The position numbers and the translations under genes were made by a program. This document shows positions 1 to 6,291 of a stretch of DNA of 6,429 bases, piece after piece. The first letter of the stretch is position 1. Every line of letters starts with the position of its first letter. The notes under the pieces were generated by a model, which was given only the letters and a program-made list of their open reading frames with translations, had not been told where the DNA came from and made no database searches. Where the stretch lies: NCBI GenBank assembly GCA_003456035.1, contig DMPJ01000349.1:868-7296 (forward strand). Direction: 5' to 3'. This DNA is from Planktothrix sp. UBA8402. Its GTDB lineage: Bacteria; Cyanobacteriota; Cyanobacteriia; Cyanobacteriales; Microcoleaceae.

Positions 1-98
1 AGATAACCCGATGTTAATTTTAATTTAACCCCACCTTAATCTCTCTCAGCCTAGATGTCAAGAACTTGATCAAAATATAAATATTTTATTCAGAGAAT

Positions 99-137
99 AA
101 AAAAGGGTTAGATGTTTCAGATTTAAAACACCTAACC
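99..137 (-). terminator. Intrinsic terminator of the cpc operon
   Basis: Read on the minus strand, bases 137-126 (GGTTAGGTGTTT) pair with bases 117-106 (AAACATCTAACC). This gives a 12-base-pair stem with one G-U wobble and an 8-base loop. One C later comes a run of six T (104-99). Stem plus T-run in the direction of the operon, about 110 bases past the cpcD stop, fits a Rho-independent terminator. The stem is only moderately GC-rich, so termination may be incomplete. The rest of 1-246 is AT-rich with no gene seen; it holds a small palindrome at 150-162 and an 8-base-pair AT hairpin at 216-235. Confidence 0.7.
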
Positions 138-236
138 ACAAATATTAATGTTTAAATTAAACTAAAGTCTGTTAAATCATTAAATTCAGTTTTTAACTTC
201 GATCAACCTAATTAGAGAATAATAGCAATTATTCTG

Positions 237-284
237 CCTCGGAAGTTTAAGGTTGTCCTACCTCGGAAGTTAAAGGTTGAATAC
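237..284. repeat. 24-base tandem duplication at the 3' end of cpcD
   Basis: Bases 237-255 (CCTCGGAAGTTTAAGGTTG) recur at 261-279 with one difference (T at 248, A at 272), a spacing of 24 bases. In the coding direction the upstream copy reads Q-P-L-T-S-E-V, while in the downstream copy the single change turns TTA (Leu) into TAA (stop). The protein therefore ends Q-P-L-T-S-E-V-G-Q-P. The repeat is seen directly; slipped-strand duplication as its origin is inference. Confidence 0.8.
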
Positions 285-495
285 TAACAATTTTTGCACC
301 CAGCCGCGTTAAACGCTGCATTTCTTGGTTCATGCGGCTGTAGGGAACAATGATGAACTGGCTGGCACTGGAACGAATAGAATAATCAGTTTTGTCGGTT
401 TCACCCGATTGATGTAAACCCACAACTTCATAACGAAAAAAGCGACTTCCCGATGGGGAAGCGGCTGAATTACCTACTGCAACTTGACCTAACAT
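247..495 (-). CDS. cpcD: Phycocyanin rod-capping linker CpcD (small rod linker)
   Basis: This 82-residue protein caps the core-distal end of phycobilisome rods and so limits rod length. After a short variable start (residues 1-17), residues 18 to about 74 form a single CpcD-like domain, with RFFRYEVVGL, FIIVPYSRMNQEMQR and a final LGAKIVSIQP. This is the same fold as the tails of CpcC1 and CpcC2. The length is normal for the family (about 80 residues). It is the last gene of the operon, 87 bases after cpcC1 and behind a terminator-like hairpin. No Shine-Dalgarno sequence is visible before the ATG, which fits low output. The last codons lie in a 24-base tandem duplication, and the second copy supplies the stop codon. 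Confidence 0.95.
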   Translation of the reverse strand: MLGQVAVGNSAASPSGSRFFRYEVVGLHQSGETDKTDYSIRSSASQFIIVPYSRMNQEMQRLTRLGAKIVSIQPLTSEVGQP

Positions 496-525
496 TGTTT
501 TGAATTAATCTAATAAAGTTGTACA

Positions 526-562
526 AACAAAATAAACAGGGATTGCTAATCAGCACCCCCTG
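526..562 (-). terminator. Terminator-like hairpin between cpcC1 and cpcD
   Basis: On the minus strand CAGGGGGTGCT (562-552) faces AGCAATCCCTG (547-537) across a GATT loop. Nine Watson-Crick pairs, one G-U pair and one mismatch form the stem, followed directly by TTTATTTTGTTTG. A run of nine T on the transcript strand (577-569) precedes the hairpin, just after the cpcC1 stop. This looks like a partial intrinsic terminator that would let only some transcripts reach cpcD. Alternatively it is an mRNA-stabilising or processing structure. Confidence 0.6.
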
Positions 563-582
563 GTTTTCAAAAAAAAACAGTT

Positions 583-1452
583 CTAAACAGGTGTAACACT
601 GGCGACTTTACCACCTTGGCGTTGAATTTCCTGAAGTAGAGGAGATAGGCGTTCGTAAGGAACAATAAAGGACTTGCTGCTGCGACGCACTTTAGGATAT
701 CGACGCTCAACAATTCCAGCGACTTCAACCCGATAGCTACGATCAGATTGTCCTAAAACTCCACCTGTACTGAATCCCGTAGTCGGGACTACACCTTGAC
801 CGGAGGAACGATAAGACCAACCTCCGCTACCACCGGAGGGGCCAACAATAGGAGAAGTGCTGTTTTGACCAAGTTCTTTAGCCAAGCGAGACGAATTCCC
901 GTCTAATTGAGAGCGATCGCTATTGGCATAACCGCGATACAACCGGAAGATCCGAGTAAAACCGACGCTTCTTTGTCCCTGTTGAAATTCAAAGGCGCGA
1001 TAGTAGGGAACCACATTTTCCCCAAAGTTTTCTAGGTATTCGACTGAATCAATATAGGAATCAATATCAGCGTCATAGCCTTGATTTTGATATAAATCCA
1101 AGTGGAAAACCACGTCGGATTCATTATAAGGAGCGCGACCTAGTAAATGTTTGTAATTGAGTTCAATTACACGGGTTTGGAAATTCGGGTAGAAAAACTT
1201 GGTTTTGTACAGTTCTGATTTAGCCACAGAACGGACAAACTCCCGCACGCTGATGCTACCATCGCACAACAGAGACTCAGCACTTTTCAGACGCTCGGAA
1301 CTCATTAAATAATCGTTACCCAAGAGTTGACGATAAGTGGCGCGAATCACTTGTTGAGCATCGTCCCGAGTCCAATCTGGTCGCAGTTCAACACGAGGCG
1401 TTTCTTGGAATGCACTGGTTCCTAGCCTAGATGCTGCTGTTGTAATAGCCAC
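583..1452 (-). CDS. cpcC1: Phycocyanin-associated rod linker CpcC1 (about 32 kDa)
   Basis: A 289-residue rod linker that sits in the central channel of phycocyanin hexamers and joins hexamer to hexamer. Residues about 20-150 are the PBS linker domain, with [38 protein letters not shown] and [14 protein letters not shown] Gly/Ser-rich tether (about 200-235) leads to a C-terminal CpcD-like domain (238-289). The length is close to Synechocystis CpcC1 (291). The start is GTG at 1452-1450, supported by the conserved family start [11 protein letters not shown] and by a strong ribosome-binding site, GAGGAGG, 7 bases upstream (1466-1460). It follows its paralogue cpcC2 after 182 bases that contain a hairpin. 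The numbering follows Synechocystis, where cpcC2 also precedes cpcC1; other naming schemes exist. Confidence 0.94.
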   Translation of the reverse strand: MAITTAASRLGTSAFQETPRVELRPDWTRDDAQQVIRATYRQLLGNDYLMSSERLKSAESLLCDGSISVREFVRSVAKSELYKTKFFYPNFQTRVIELNYKHLLGRAPYNESDVVFHLDLYQNQGYDADIDSYIDSVEYLENFGENVVPYYRAFEFQQGQRSVGFTRIFRLYRGYANSDRSQLDGNSSRLAKELGQNSTSPIVGPSGGSGGWSYRSSGQGVVPTTGFSTGGVLGQSDRSYRVEVAGIVERRYPKVRRSSKSFIVPYERLSPLLQEIQRQGGKVASVTPV

Positions 1453-1486
1453 CTAAAATCCTCCTCTTATATTTAAGAACATGACC

Positions 1487-1523
1487 GAGAATCAAGTTGC
1501 GATTGTAGCGTGCATTGATTCTC
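1487..1523 (-). promoter_or_regulatory. Stem-loop between cpcC2 and cpcC1
   Basis: GAGAATCAA occurs at both ends of the structure on the minus strand (1523-1515) with its exact complement TTGATTCTC (1495-1487): a perfect 9-base-pair stem with a 19-base loop. It lies about 35 bases before the GTG start of cpcC1 and about 110 bases after the cpcC2 stop. No T-run follows, so a terminator is unlikely. RNA processing or protection of the downstream mRNA is a reasonable inference. Confidence 0.45.
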
Positions 1524-1634
1524 TGTTGAATGTTTGTTAGTCAGAGGAATAGAGTCCAAGGATGCCTTTTTAACAGTCAGCCCGAACCCTAAATCCTCAG
1601 ACACAAACTGGCATTAAGGTTCAAATCAATGAGA

Positions 1635-2450
1635 TTACGCCAAAGTAATTCTCATCACCCGTCCCCCGGCGCGATGAATTCGCTGCAACTGAGTAGACAG
1701 TTGGTCATAGGGTACGGTATATTCAGTGTTGGTACGGCGCACTTGTGGCAGAGACTGTGTTGCTTTTTGCATGACAGTCAGGCGGTAGAGTTGTCCACGA
1801 CTGCCGCCAGTCGTACCTGCTAGACTTTGACCGCTATCAGGTGTCTGAATCGGAGCAGCCAAATTCCGACCTAATTCCCAAGTTAAGCGACTTTGCTTTT
1901 GGTTTTGGGCGCGATCGCTGCTGGCATACCCACGATAGAGGGTAAACAAGCGGTTGAAACCAACGGTTTTCTGTCCATCCTGGGTAGAAAAGCCCCGATA
2001 ATACGGAACAATATTTTCCCCAAAATTATCCAGATATTCTTGAGAGTCCAGGTAAGAGTTGATTTCTGCCTCATAGCCTTCGCTGACATAGAGATCGACG
2101 TGAAACGCAATCTCTGACTCATCGTAAGGGGCGCGACCGAGCAGATGTTTGTAATTTAACTCAATAAACCGAGTCTGAGAATTAGAGTAAAAAAACTTAG
2201 TCCGGTAAACCTCGGATAAAGCAATAGCTCTGACAAAATCCCGAACGGTAATTTGTCCTAGGCGCAGTAAAGATTCCGCGCTAGTGAGCCGTTCCCGCGA
2301 CATCAGGTGTTCGTTGCCCATCACCTGACGATATGCTGCCACAATCACGGTTTGCACGTCTGCTTCCTTGTAGTTGGGGCGCAGTTCTACGGGTTTTGTT
2401 TCTTCAAAGGCCCGGATACCAAGTCGGCCTCCCTCAAGCAAGCCAACCAT
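1635..2450 (-). CDS. cpcC2: Phycocyanin-associated rod linker CpcC2 (about 30 kDa)
   Basis: A 271-residue paralogue of CpcC1 that attaches the more distal phycocyanin hexamers of the rod. Residues about 20-150 are the PBS linker domain ([48 protein letters not shown], the last from about 98). Residues 220-271 are a CpcD-like domain ([22 protein letters not shown]). The start [12 protein letters not shown], the ALSEVYR motif, the 271-residue length and the position directly after cpcA all resemble Synechocystis CpcC2 (273 residues) more than CpcC1. The ATG has a GGAG 9 bases upstream (2463-2460). It lies 166 bases after cpcA, behind a strong hairpin expected to reduce its transcript level relative to cpcBA. 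Confidence 0.92.
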   Translation of the reverse strand: MVGLLEGGRLGIRAFEETKPVELRPNYKEADVQTVIVAAYRQVMGNEHLMSRERLTSAESLLRLGQITVRDFVRAIALSEVYRTKFFYSNSQTRFIELNYKHLLGRAPYDESEIAFHVDLYVSEGYEAEINSYLDSQEYLDNFGENIVPYYRGFSTQDGQKTVGFNRLFTLYRGYASSDRAQNQKQSRLTWELGRNLAAPIQTPDSGQSLAGTTGGSRGQLYRLTVMQKATQSLPQVRRTNTEYTVPYDQLSTQLQRIHRAGGRVMRITLA

Positions 2451-2527
2451 ATCCTTATGCTCCGTAAGAGATTTTCAAAACAGACAAGACAAAAAAAGAA
2501 AAACTTTGTTAATCTTGGATAACAACC

Positions 2528-2603
2528 ACAATAAACAAAGATGCCCGGAGCGTTAAACAACCGTTAACCCAGTTGCTAACAGCTATTTACCGTTCCGGGC
2601 ATC
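2528..2603 (-). terminator. Attenuating stem-loop between cpcA and cpcC2
   Basis: On the minus strand GATGCCCGGA (2603-2594) pairs perfectly with TCCGGGCATC (2549-2540), followed by TTTGTTTATT. The long loop (44 bases) contains a second small hairpin, GTTAA...TTAAC (about 2569-2553). The structure begins 13 bases after the cpcA stop. Stem-loops at this place are established in cpc operons, where a short cpcBA mRNA is far more abundant than the full-length message. Here it most likely acts as a leaky terminator and 3' protecting element for the cpcBA message. Confidence 0.75.
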
Positions 2604-2616
2604 AAACGTGCTAAAT

Positions 2617-3105
2617 CTAGCTCAGAGCGTTGATAGCATAGTCGATGTAGGAGTTGGCTTCAACACCTGCGTCGCCACTCAGACCGTGGTTAGCTTTGAT
2701 ATATTTCAGAGCTTCCACATACCAGCTAGGAGACAGTTCAAAAGTCCGGTTGATTTCATCAACACCAGCAATCAGGTACTCGTCCATAGGGCCTGTACCA
2801 CCGGCAATTAAGCAATAGGTGACTTGACGGAGGTAATAACCGATGTCACGAGCGCATTTGGCTTTACCCTTTTCGCTAGAAGCGTAGTTGGGCCCTTGCA
2901 TTGTGGTGGTATAAGGGAATTTGTTATACACTGCTTTGGCAGCACCGCTGATCAGGCTGTCAGATTTGGCGCTTAGAGCTTTGGCGGCTTCTAAACCAGC
3001 TTTGGCTTGACGGAAACGTCCGAAAGCCACTTGCAGTTCAGTGCTGCTCAGGAAACGGCCTTGAGAATCGGCGGTTGTTACCGCTTCAGTCAGGGGGGTT
3101 TTCAT
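2617..3105 (-). CDS. cpcA: C-phycocyanin alpha subunit
   Basis: The 162-residue alpha chain of phycocyanin pairs with CpcB; (alpha-beta)3 trimers and hexamers form the light-harvesting rod discs. Cys84, in the block [12 protein letters not shown], is the single phycocyanobilin attachment site, with Asp87 positioned to hold the bilin nitrogens. Other family blocks are the start [14 protein letters not shown] near residue 65, [14 protein letters not shown] (101-114) and the end [11 protein letters not shown]. The length is exactly that of the family. The ATG is preceded by AGGGAG 11 bases upstream. cpcA follows cpcB after 98 bases. Attachment at alpha-84 normally needs CpcE/CpcF, which are not in this window. 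Confidence 0.98.
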   Translation of the reverse strand: MKTPLTEAVTTADSQGRFLSSTELQVAFGRFRQAKAGLEAAKALSAKSDSLISGAAKAVYNKFPYTTTMQGPNYASSEKGKAKCARDIGYYLRQVTYCLIAGGTGPMDEYLIAGVDEINRTFELSPSWYVEALKYIKANHGLSGDAGVEANSYIDYAINALS

Positions 3106-3150
3106 GCTTGAGTTATCTCCCTATGGGTTTACAAAATTTAGGTACAGATT

Positions 3151-3207
3151 GAAGTCGTTTAATTAGACTTCTATGGAGTTTTGAAAATCTAATTTTTGAA
3201 AAATTAG
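3151..3207 (-). promoter_or_regulatory. Two stem-loops between cpcB and cpcA, the first including the cpcB stop codon
   Basis: The 19-base element 3189-3207 reads CTAATTTTTCAAAAATTAG on the minus strand, a near-perfect palindrome with a 9-base arm on each side of one base. The cpcB stop codon TAA (3206-3204) lies inside its first arm. A second inverted repeat, GAAGTC / GACTTC (3171-3166 and 3156-3151) with a 9-base loop, follows before cpcA. Neither is GC-rich or a normal terminator. They may affect mRNA stability or balance alpha and beta translation; that role is inference. Confidence 0.4.
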
Positions 3208-3722
3208 GCGACAGCAGCCGCAGCCAGATCAAAGTAGCTGGCGACTTCAGAAGCCAGAGCGCTACAATCTCCAGGAGTAATTCCTGCGGGATCGTTAACG
3301 ATAGCCAGAGCGGCAGCTTTCATTTTGCCAACGCCAACGGCGACGGAACCACCGGGAACGCCCAGAGCCAGGTAGGTTTCACGCAGACCGTTCAAGCAAC
3401 GATCATTAAGAACGCTAGCATCTCCGGCGAAGACTGCGTAGGTGACATAACGCAAAATAATTTCCATGTCGCGTAAGCAAGCAGCCATACGACGGTGAGT
3501 GTAAGCATTACCGCCAGGAGCGATCAATTGGGCTTGCTCGTCAAATAAAGCGCGAGCAGCGTTAGCAACAATGGCAGAAGCGTTACCAGTGATGCGGTTA
3601 ACGGCATCTAAACGCTTGTTGCTTTCGGCAACCATTTGGCCGAGAGCATCGATCTGGCCGGGGCTTAACATTTCGCCGCGGGTATCAGCTTGAGAAACCA
3701 CCTTGGTAAAGGCATCAAACAT
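3204..3722 (-). CDS. cpcB: C-phycocyanin beta subunit
   Basis: The 172-residue beta chain of phycocyanin is the partner of CpcA in the rod discs. Both bilin cysteines are present: Cys82 (block [20 protein letters not shown]) and Cys153 (block [13 protein letters not shown]). Cys109 is the usual unmodified cysteine. Asn72, in APGGNAY, is the site that CpcM methylates in this family. The start [20 protein letters not shown] closely resembles Arthrospira. The ATG has a good ribosome-binding site, AGGAGA, 7 bases upstream; the stretch GTCAAGTAGGAGATT also matches the Synechocystis cpcB leader as I remember it. Local GC is high (60% over 3301-3360), unlike the cpe genes, as expected of a very highly expressed gene. 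Cys82 and Cys153 are normally loaded by CpcS/CpcU and CpcT-type lyases. Confidence 0.98.
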   Translation of the reverse strand: MFDAFTKVVSQADTRGEMLSPGQIDALGQMVAESNKRLDAVNRITGNASAIVANAARALFDEQAQLIAPGGNAYTHRRMAACLRDMEIILRYVTYAVFAGDASVLNDRCLNGLRETYLALGVPGGSVAVGVGKMKAAALAIVNDPAGITPGDCSALASEVASYFDLAAAAVA

Positions 3723-4113
3723 GGATCAATCTCCTACTTGACTTGCTTAACTTTGTTTTCGACTCAAAGTGAAATGATGGGTTTTCCCGATCCTGACTCT
3801 TGAGAGTCTCTCTTGTTTGGCTACTGTTACTGTTTTTGAAGTAACAGTGGCCTTACTTAGAGGAACCTTAGAAATTTTACATCATTTTATGAAAGGACAT
3901 TAAACTTTTTTAATCAAATGTTAATCAATTGTTGGGAGACTAACATTTGGCTGTTATCTTTGCCCTTCAGATATTGGTTATACAACGCCGTCGCTATTTG
4001 TTGCGTTAAAATTTATTACGAACAATGTCTTAGGTAAAAAACACAGTCTGCTTTTCATCATTATCGCATTTTTGCTAAGTGAAAATACTTAGAGGAAAAA
4101 TCCAATTCCGTCC
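3723..4113 (-). promoter_or_regulatory. cpcB: Promoter and structured leader region of the cpc operon (391 bases, no gene)
   Basis: This is the only large gap before the highly expressed cpc genes, so the main cpc promoter should lie here. A possible sigma-70-type pair on the minus strand is TTGATT (3928-3923) and TTTAAT (3904-3899), 18 bases apart. Two TAAAAT boxes (3889-3884 and 3879-3874) are alternative -10 elements without a clear -35. Downstream the leader holds two hairpins: an 8-base-pair stem ACTGTTAC / GTAACAGT (3848-3841 with 3830-3823) and GACTC TCAA GAGTC (3808-3795). Near the HEAT-repeat gene a weak 6-base-pair inverted repeat (4092-4075) lacks a T-run and is not a convincing terminator. 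The promoter boxes are guesses; the leader hairpins are seen directly. Confidence 0.55.
3910..3928. repeat. Phased direct repeat upstream of cpcB
   Basis: TTAATCAA occurs at 3910-3917 and again at 3921-3928, 11 bases apart (one helical turn); on the minus strand it reads TTGATTAA twice. Such phasing suits a regulator bound as a tandem dimer on one face of the DNA. The repeat overlaps the proposed -35 element, so it may partly be promoter sequence. The binding protein is unknown. Confidence 0.35.
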
Positions 4114-5013
4114 TTAATCCCGCCTCAGATGAGAAATTGCTAACTGCATCGCCCGTTGCACCGTGGGGTCAGTTTCCTGAATCAATGCCGTATTCAGCAA
4201 TTCCATTGCACCTTGATCTTTAACTTCATCCCCCATCTTCATCAAAGCCATCGCTACCCCTTTCCGACTTTCTCCATCTTGATGCTGCAATAACTCCATC
4301 AACCGGGGAATCGCAGCTGCATAGCTGATATTTCCTAAAGCGGCGATTGCTTCACAGCGAACCTCTGAATCAACATCCTCTAAAGCTTGGAAGAGCATCT
4401 CCGATGCTTCCGAGTCCGGTTGTTCTTCAGCCATTTTAGCGATCGCCCCCACCACCGCCATCCGCACTTCTGGGGAATCAGAATGAATTTCCCGATATAA
4501 AATCTCTTTTGCGGCTGGCCCAATAAAAGCCAGGGCCCAAGCCGCGTGTCCTTTCGTGCTTTCTGGGGAATCCGGGGACGCCAAAATCTCTAATAGAGGT
4601 GGGACAGATGCGGCTCCTGTACCCGCTAATGCCCCAATTGCGGAACCTTTGACCACCGTATCCTCATCCTCTAACAACGCTTTGATTAAAATCGGAACCG
4701 CTTCCGGGTCAGCAATCAACGTTAAGGTTTTTGCCGCAGCCCTTCGGACAACCGGGTTGGGATGATTAGCCAGCGCAGTTAGTAAAAAGGGAACAGCAGG
4801 TTTTCCCACTTGACCCAACGCTTCCGCAAAACCCAGTCTTACCATCCCCCGTGTATCCCCTAGACACTCCACCATTTGTTTGATTAGGGTAAGGTCGCTA
4901 GAGTCAAAACCGTTAGCGGCTAACTGTTGATTCACCCTCGCCAACAAAATATCTGTTTCTTCAGGAGACAGGACAACAGCATCATTTCCAGATAAAGTTT
5001 CCGAGTTAGACAT
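4114..5013 (-). CDS. HEAT-repeat protein of the E/F-type phycobilin lyase family, possibly CpeF/MpeU-like
   Basis: A 299-residue soluble protein with no signal peptide or membrane segment. After a variable start (1-40) it is built of HEAT-like helical repeats with the recurrent VR..A...L pattern: MVRLGFAEALGQVG (57-70), VVRRAAAKTLTLIAD (88-102), VVKGSAIGALAGTG (120-133), HAAWALAFIG (156-165), VRMAVVGAIAKMAEE (183-197), VRCEAIAALGNIS (218-230) and KGVAMALMKMG (251-261). This is the fold of CpcE/F, PecE/F, CpeY/Z, CpeF/MpeU and NblB. Placement next to cpeSTR, and a length near 300, favour CpeF/MpeU, which attaches the doubly linked phycoerythrobilin on beta-phycoerythrin in Fremyella. NblB-type or CpcE-type roles are not excluded. 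It starts 23 bases after the 79-residue gene, with no clear ribosome-binding site, so it is probably co-transcribed. Confidence 0.85.
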   Translation of the reverse strand: MSNSETLSGNDAVVLSPEETDILLARVNQQLAANGFDSSDLTLIKQMVECLGDTRGMVRLGFAEALGQVGKPAVPFLLTALANHPNPVVRRAAAKTLTLIADPEAVPILIKALLEDEDTVVKGSAIGALAGTGAASVPPLLEILASPDSPESTKGHAAWALAFIGPAAKEILYREIHSDSPEVRMAVVGAIAKMAEEQPDSEASEMLFQALEDVDSEVRCEAIAALGNISYAAAIPRLMELLQHQDGESRKGVAMALMKMGDEVKDQGAMELLNTALIQETDPTVQRAMQLAISHLRRD

Positions 5014-5036
5014 ATATACAGATCAAGTGGGATAAC

Positions 5037-5276
5037 TTAATTCTCAACACTCACCATCGCCTGTTGGCTGCGGAGTTCCTCAAGTTTGGCATCAATTTGA
5101 GCCAAGATCGGCTCTAGTTGTGCCATTGCCTTTGTCTTGGACATTTTAGCCCGTTGCGCCGCAGTCAACGTTTCATTCAGGAGGCGTTCTCGATACTGTT
5201 CTAGTTCCTGAATAACTTCTGCTAATTCGTCAGAAACAACAGGTTCTGTGCTAGTGATTTCGGTTTGTTCTGTCAT
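5037..5276 (-). CDS. Small coiled-coil protein of unknown function
   Basis: I do not recognise a named family. The 79 residues are strongly charged and predicted helical. Residues 1-16 are acidic and Thr/Ser-rich; about 17-36 form an amphipathic helix (LAEVIQELEQYRERLLNE). A basic hinge with AQRAKMSKTKAMAQ (40-53) follows, then a second helix with leucine/isoleucine heptads (LEPILAQIDAKLEELRSQQ, 54-72). A helical hairpin or coiled-coil dimer is likely. There is no signal peptide, membrane segment or cysteine. It lies 78 bases after cpeR and 23 bases before the HEAT-repeat lyase gene, so a role as partner of the lyase or assembly factor is possible but purely contextual. No good ribosome-binding site precedes the ATG. 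Confidence 0.75.
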   Translation of the reverse strand: MTEQTEITSTEPVVSDELAEVIQELEQYRERLLNETLTAAQRAKMSKTKAMAQLEPILAQIDAKLEELRSQQAMVSVEN

Positions 5277-5354
5277 ATTTTGATAATTTAGATTGGGATC
5301 TATTCAGATTTTCTCAGATTCGGTGACTTCTAGTAAACCTTTTTTATAAAACAT

Positions 5355-5660
5355 TTAGAATTGTTGATCAAACCGAGTATAAAATGCTCCATACTTAATC
5401 CAATATTGTTTTAATTGATGATTAGGAACAGCTAAATAAGCCTTGGCTTGATAAAGAATCACCTGTCGATGGTTTCCCATCCAAATTTTTTCCTTGATCG
5501 CCACAGAAATAAAAGTTCCATTCAAACTAGCGATGCAAGATTCAAATCTTTCAATGGCTGAATAATCTAAGGTTTCAAAAATCAAAAAATTATCTAAAAA
5601 AATCAAATGGCGACTCCGAATCCATGCCTCCATTTTTTTTCGAGCGACTGGAGGTAACAT
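5355..5660 (-). CDS. cpeR: CpeR-type activator of phycoerythrin genes
   Basis: A 101-residue protein matching CpeR, which in Fremyella diplosiphon is needed for expression of cpeBA in green light and is encoded last in cpeCDESTR. Seen here are the start MLPPVARKKMEAWIRSRHLI, the centre FLIFETLDYSAIERFESC (25-42), KIWMGNHRQVILYQAKAYL (58-76) and the end LKQYWIKYGAFYTRFDQQF (83-101); these blocks match CpeR as I remember it. There is no recognisable helix-turn-helix, and how CpeR acts is not settled. The gene starts 28 bases after cpeT, as expected in a shared transcript. Its stop TAA is followed immediately and in frame by an ATG that opens only 16 codons. Its presence implies phycoerythrin or a related pigment in this strain. 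Confidence 0.85.
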   Translation of the reverse strand: MLPPVARKKMEAWIRSRHLIFLDNFLIFETLDYSAIERFESCIASLNGTFISVAIKEKIWMGNHRQVILYQAKAYLAVPNHQLKQYWIKYGAFYTRFDQQF

Positions 5661-5688
5661 TGTTTTTATTATTCATTTTGGTGTCAAT

Positions 5689-6288
5689 CTACAAAAAAAT
5701 TATTCCTTCCTCGCGGTGAAGTTCATCCGCAAAACTTTGTCGTTTCTCAAACCTTAAAGGGCCATGTACCGATCCCCAAACCTGTTCATCGGTATTAATA
5801 TCCATGCCTCGATCTAAACTCACCCAAGTCGTTTCTGTGAGTTCCACATCACTAACTAAATAGGTTTGACGACCATTGCGTTCAATTAAACACTGATTCC
5901 CTTCAACCCGTCCTTGAAATCCATTTTCACAAGGTTGAAAAATCATCGAACAGTGATAACGACGTTCGGTGACAATTGGAGTCAATGTTCGTAAAATATC
6001 CAGATTGTGTCCGGCTCCAGCGTACAAATAAGCGTCTTTTATCCCATAATTTTCAATATAAATTTCATCGTTTTGTTCAACTAATCTATGCAATCCTTGA
6101 CGATAAGGACTCCACAGATCATAATCATAAGTTTGCTCAGAGTAAAAACCAATGCCTTGAAAAAATTCCCAGGGTAAAGGCCGAAAAAAAATCCGAATAT
6201 GAGCAAAATTTTTAGGGTCAGCAATCGTTTGTTTAGCATTGCTAAAATCCCCAGCGATACATCGAGAAAAACGTGGGATTAAGCTCAT
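5689..6288 (-). CDS. cpeT: CpeT/CpcT-family phycobilin lyase, most likely CpeT
   Basis: A 199-residue lyase that attaches a bilin to a beta-subunit cysteine. CpeT loads phycoerythrobilin on Cys165 of beta-phycoerythrin in Fremyella; CpcT loads Cys153 of beta-phycocyanin. The family is recognised by FSNAKQTIADPKNFAHIRI (15-33), GIGFYSEQTYDYDLWSPYRQ (45-64), the pair of cysteines in HCSMIFQPCENGFQGRVEG (112-130) and the late DRGMDINTDEQVWGSVHGPL (159-178). The length, about 200, is normal. The position between cpeS and cpeR favours CpeT over CpcT. It starts 3 bases after the cpeS stop, which suggests translational coupling. GC is low (about 38% over 6001-6060), well below cpcB. Confidence 0.88.
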   Translation of the reverse strand: MSLIPRFSRCIAGDFSNAKQTIADPKNFAHIRIFFRPLPWEFFQGIGFYSEQTYDYDLWSPYRQGLHRLVEQNDEIYIENYGIKDAYLYAGAGHNLDILRTLTPIVTERRYHCSMIFQPCENGFQGRVEGNQCLIERNGRQTYLVSDVELTETTWVSLDRGMDINTDEQVWGSVHGPLRFEKRQSFADELHREEGIIFL

Positions 6289-6291
6289 CGT

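Noticed and set aside
216..235. Hairpin AGAATAAT / ATTATTCT just after cpcD as the operon terminator
   Set aside because: Entirely weak AT-rich stem with no T-run; the structure at 137-99 is much better.
1629..1823. Plus-strand open frame of 64 codons opposite the 3' end of cpcC2
   Set aside because: Lies wholly or mostly antisense to a well-supported linker gene and has no recognisable protein features.
1883..2122. Open frames on both strands within cpcC2 (79 and 74 codons)
   Set aside because: Shadow frames of a conserved gene; composition is unlike a real protein and there is no ribosome-binding site evidence.
2307..2556. Plus-strand open frames across the cpcC2 start and the cpcA-cpcC2 spacer
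   Set aside because: Antisense to the cpcC2 start and to the intergenic attenuator region; no protein family resemblance.
2608..2811. Plus-strand open frame opposite the end of cpcA
   Set aside because: Antisense to the conserved phycocyanin alpha gene; codon bias of cpcA creates the frame.
4075..4092. Inverted repeat CTAAGT / ACTTAG as terminator of the HEAT-repeat gene
   Set aside because: Only 6 base pairs, low GC and no T-run on the transcript strand.
3723..4113. RcaC L-box (TTGCACA repeats) for chromatic acclimation upstream of cpcB
   Set aside because: No TTGCACA motif found in this region, so light-colour control of this copy through an L-box is not supported.
4556..4765. Plus-strand open frame opposite the HEAT-repeat gene
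   Set aside because: Alanine/valine-rich shadow of the repetitive HEAT coding sequence.
5976..6215. Plus-strand open frame opposite cpeT
   Set aside because: Antisense to a conserved lyase gene, with no protein family resemblance.
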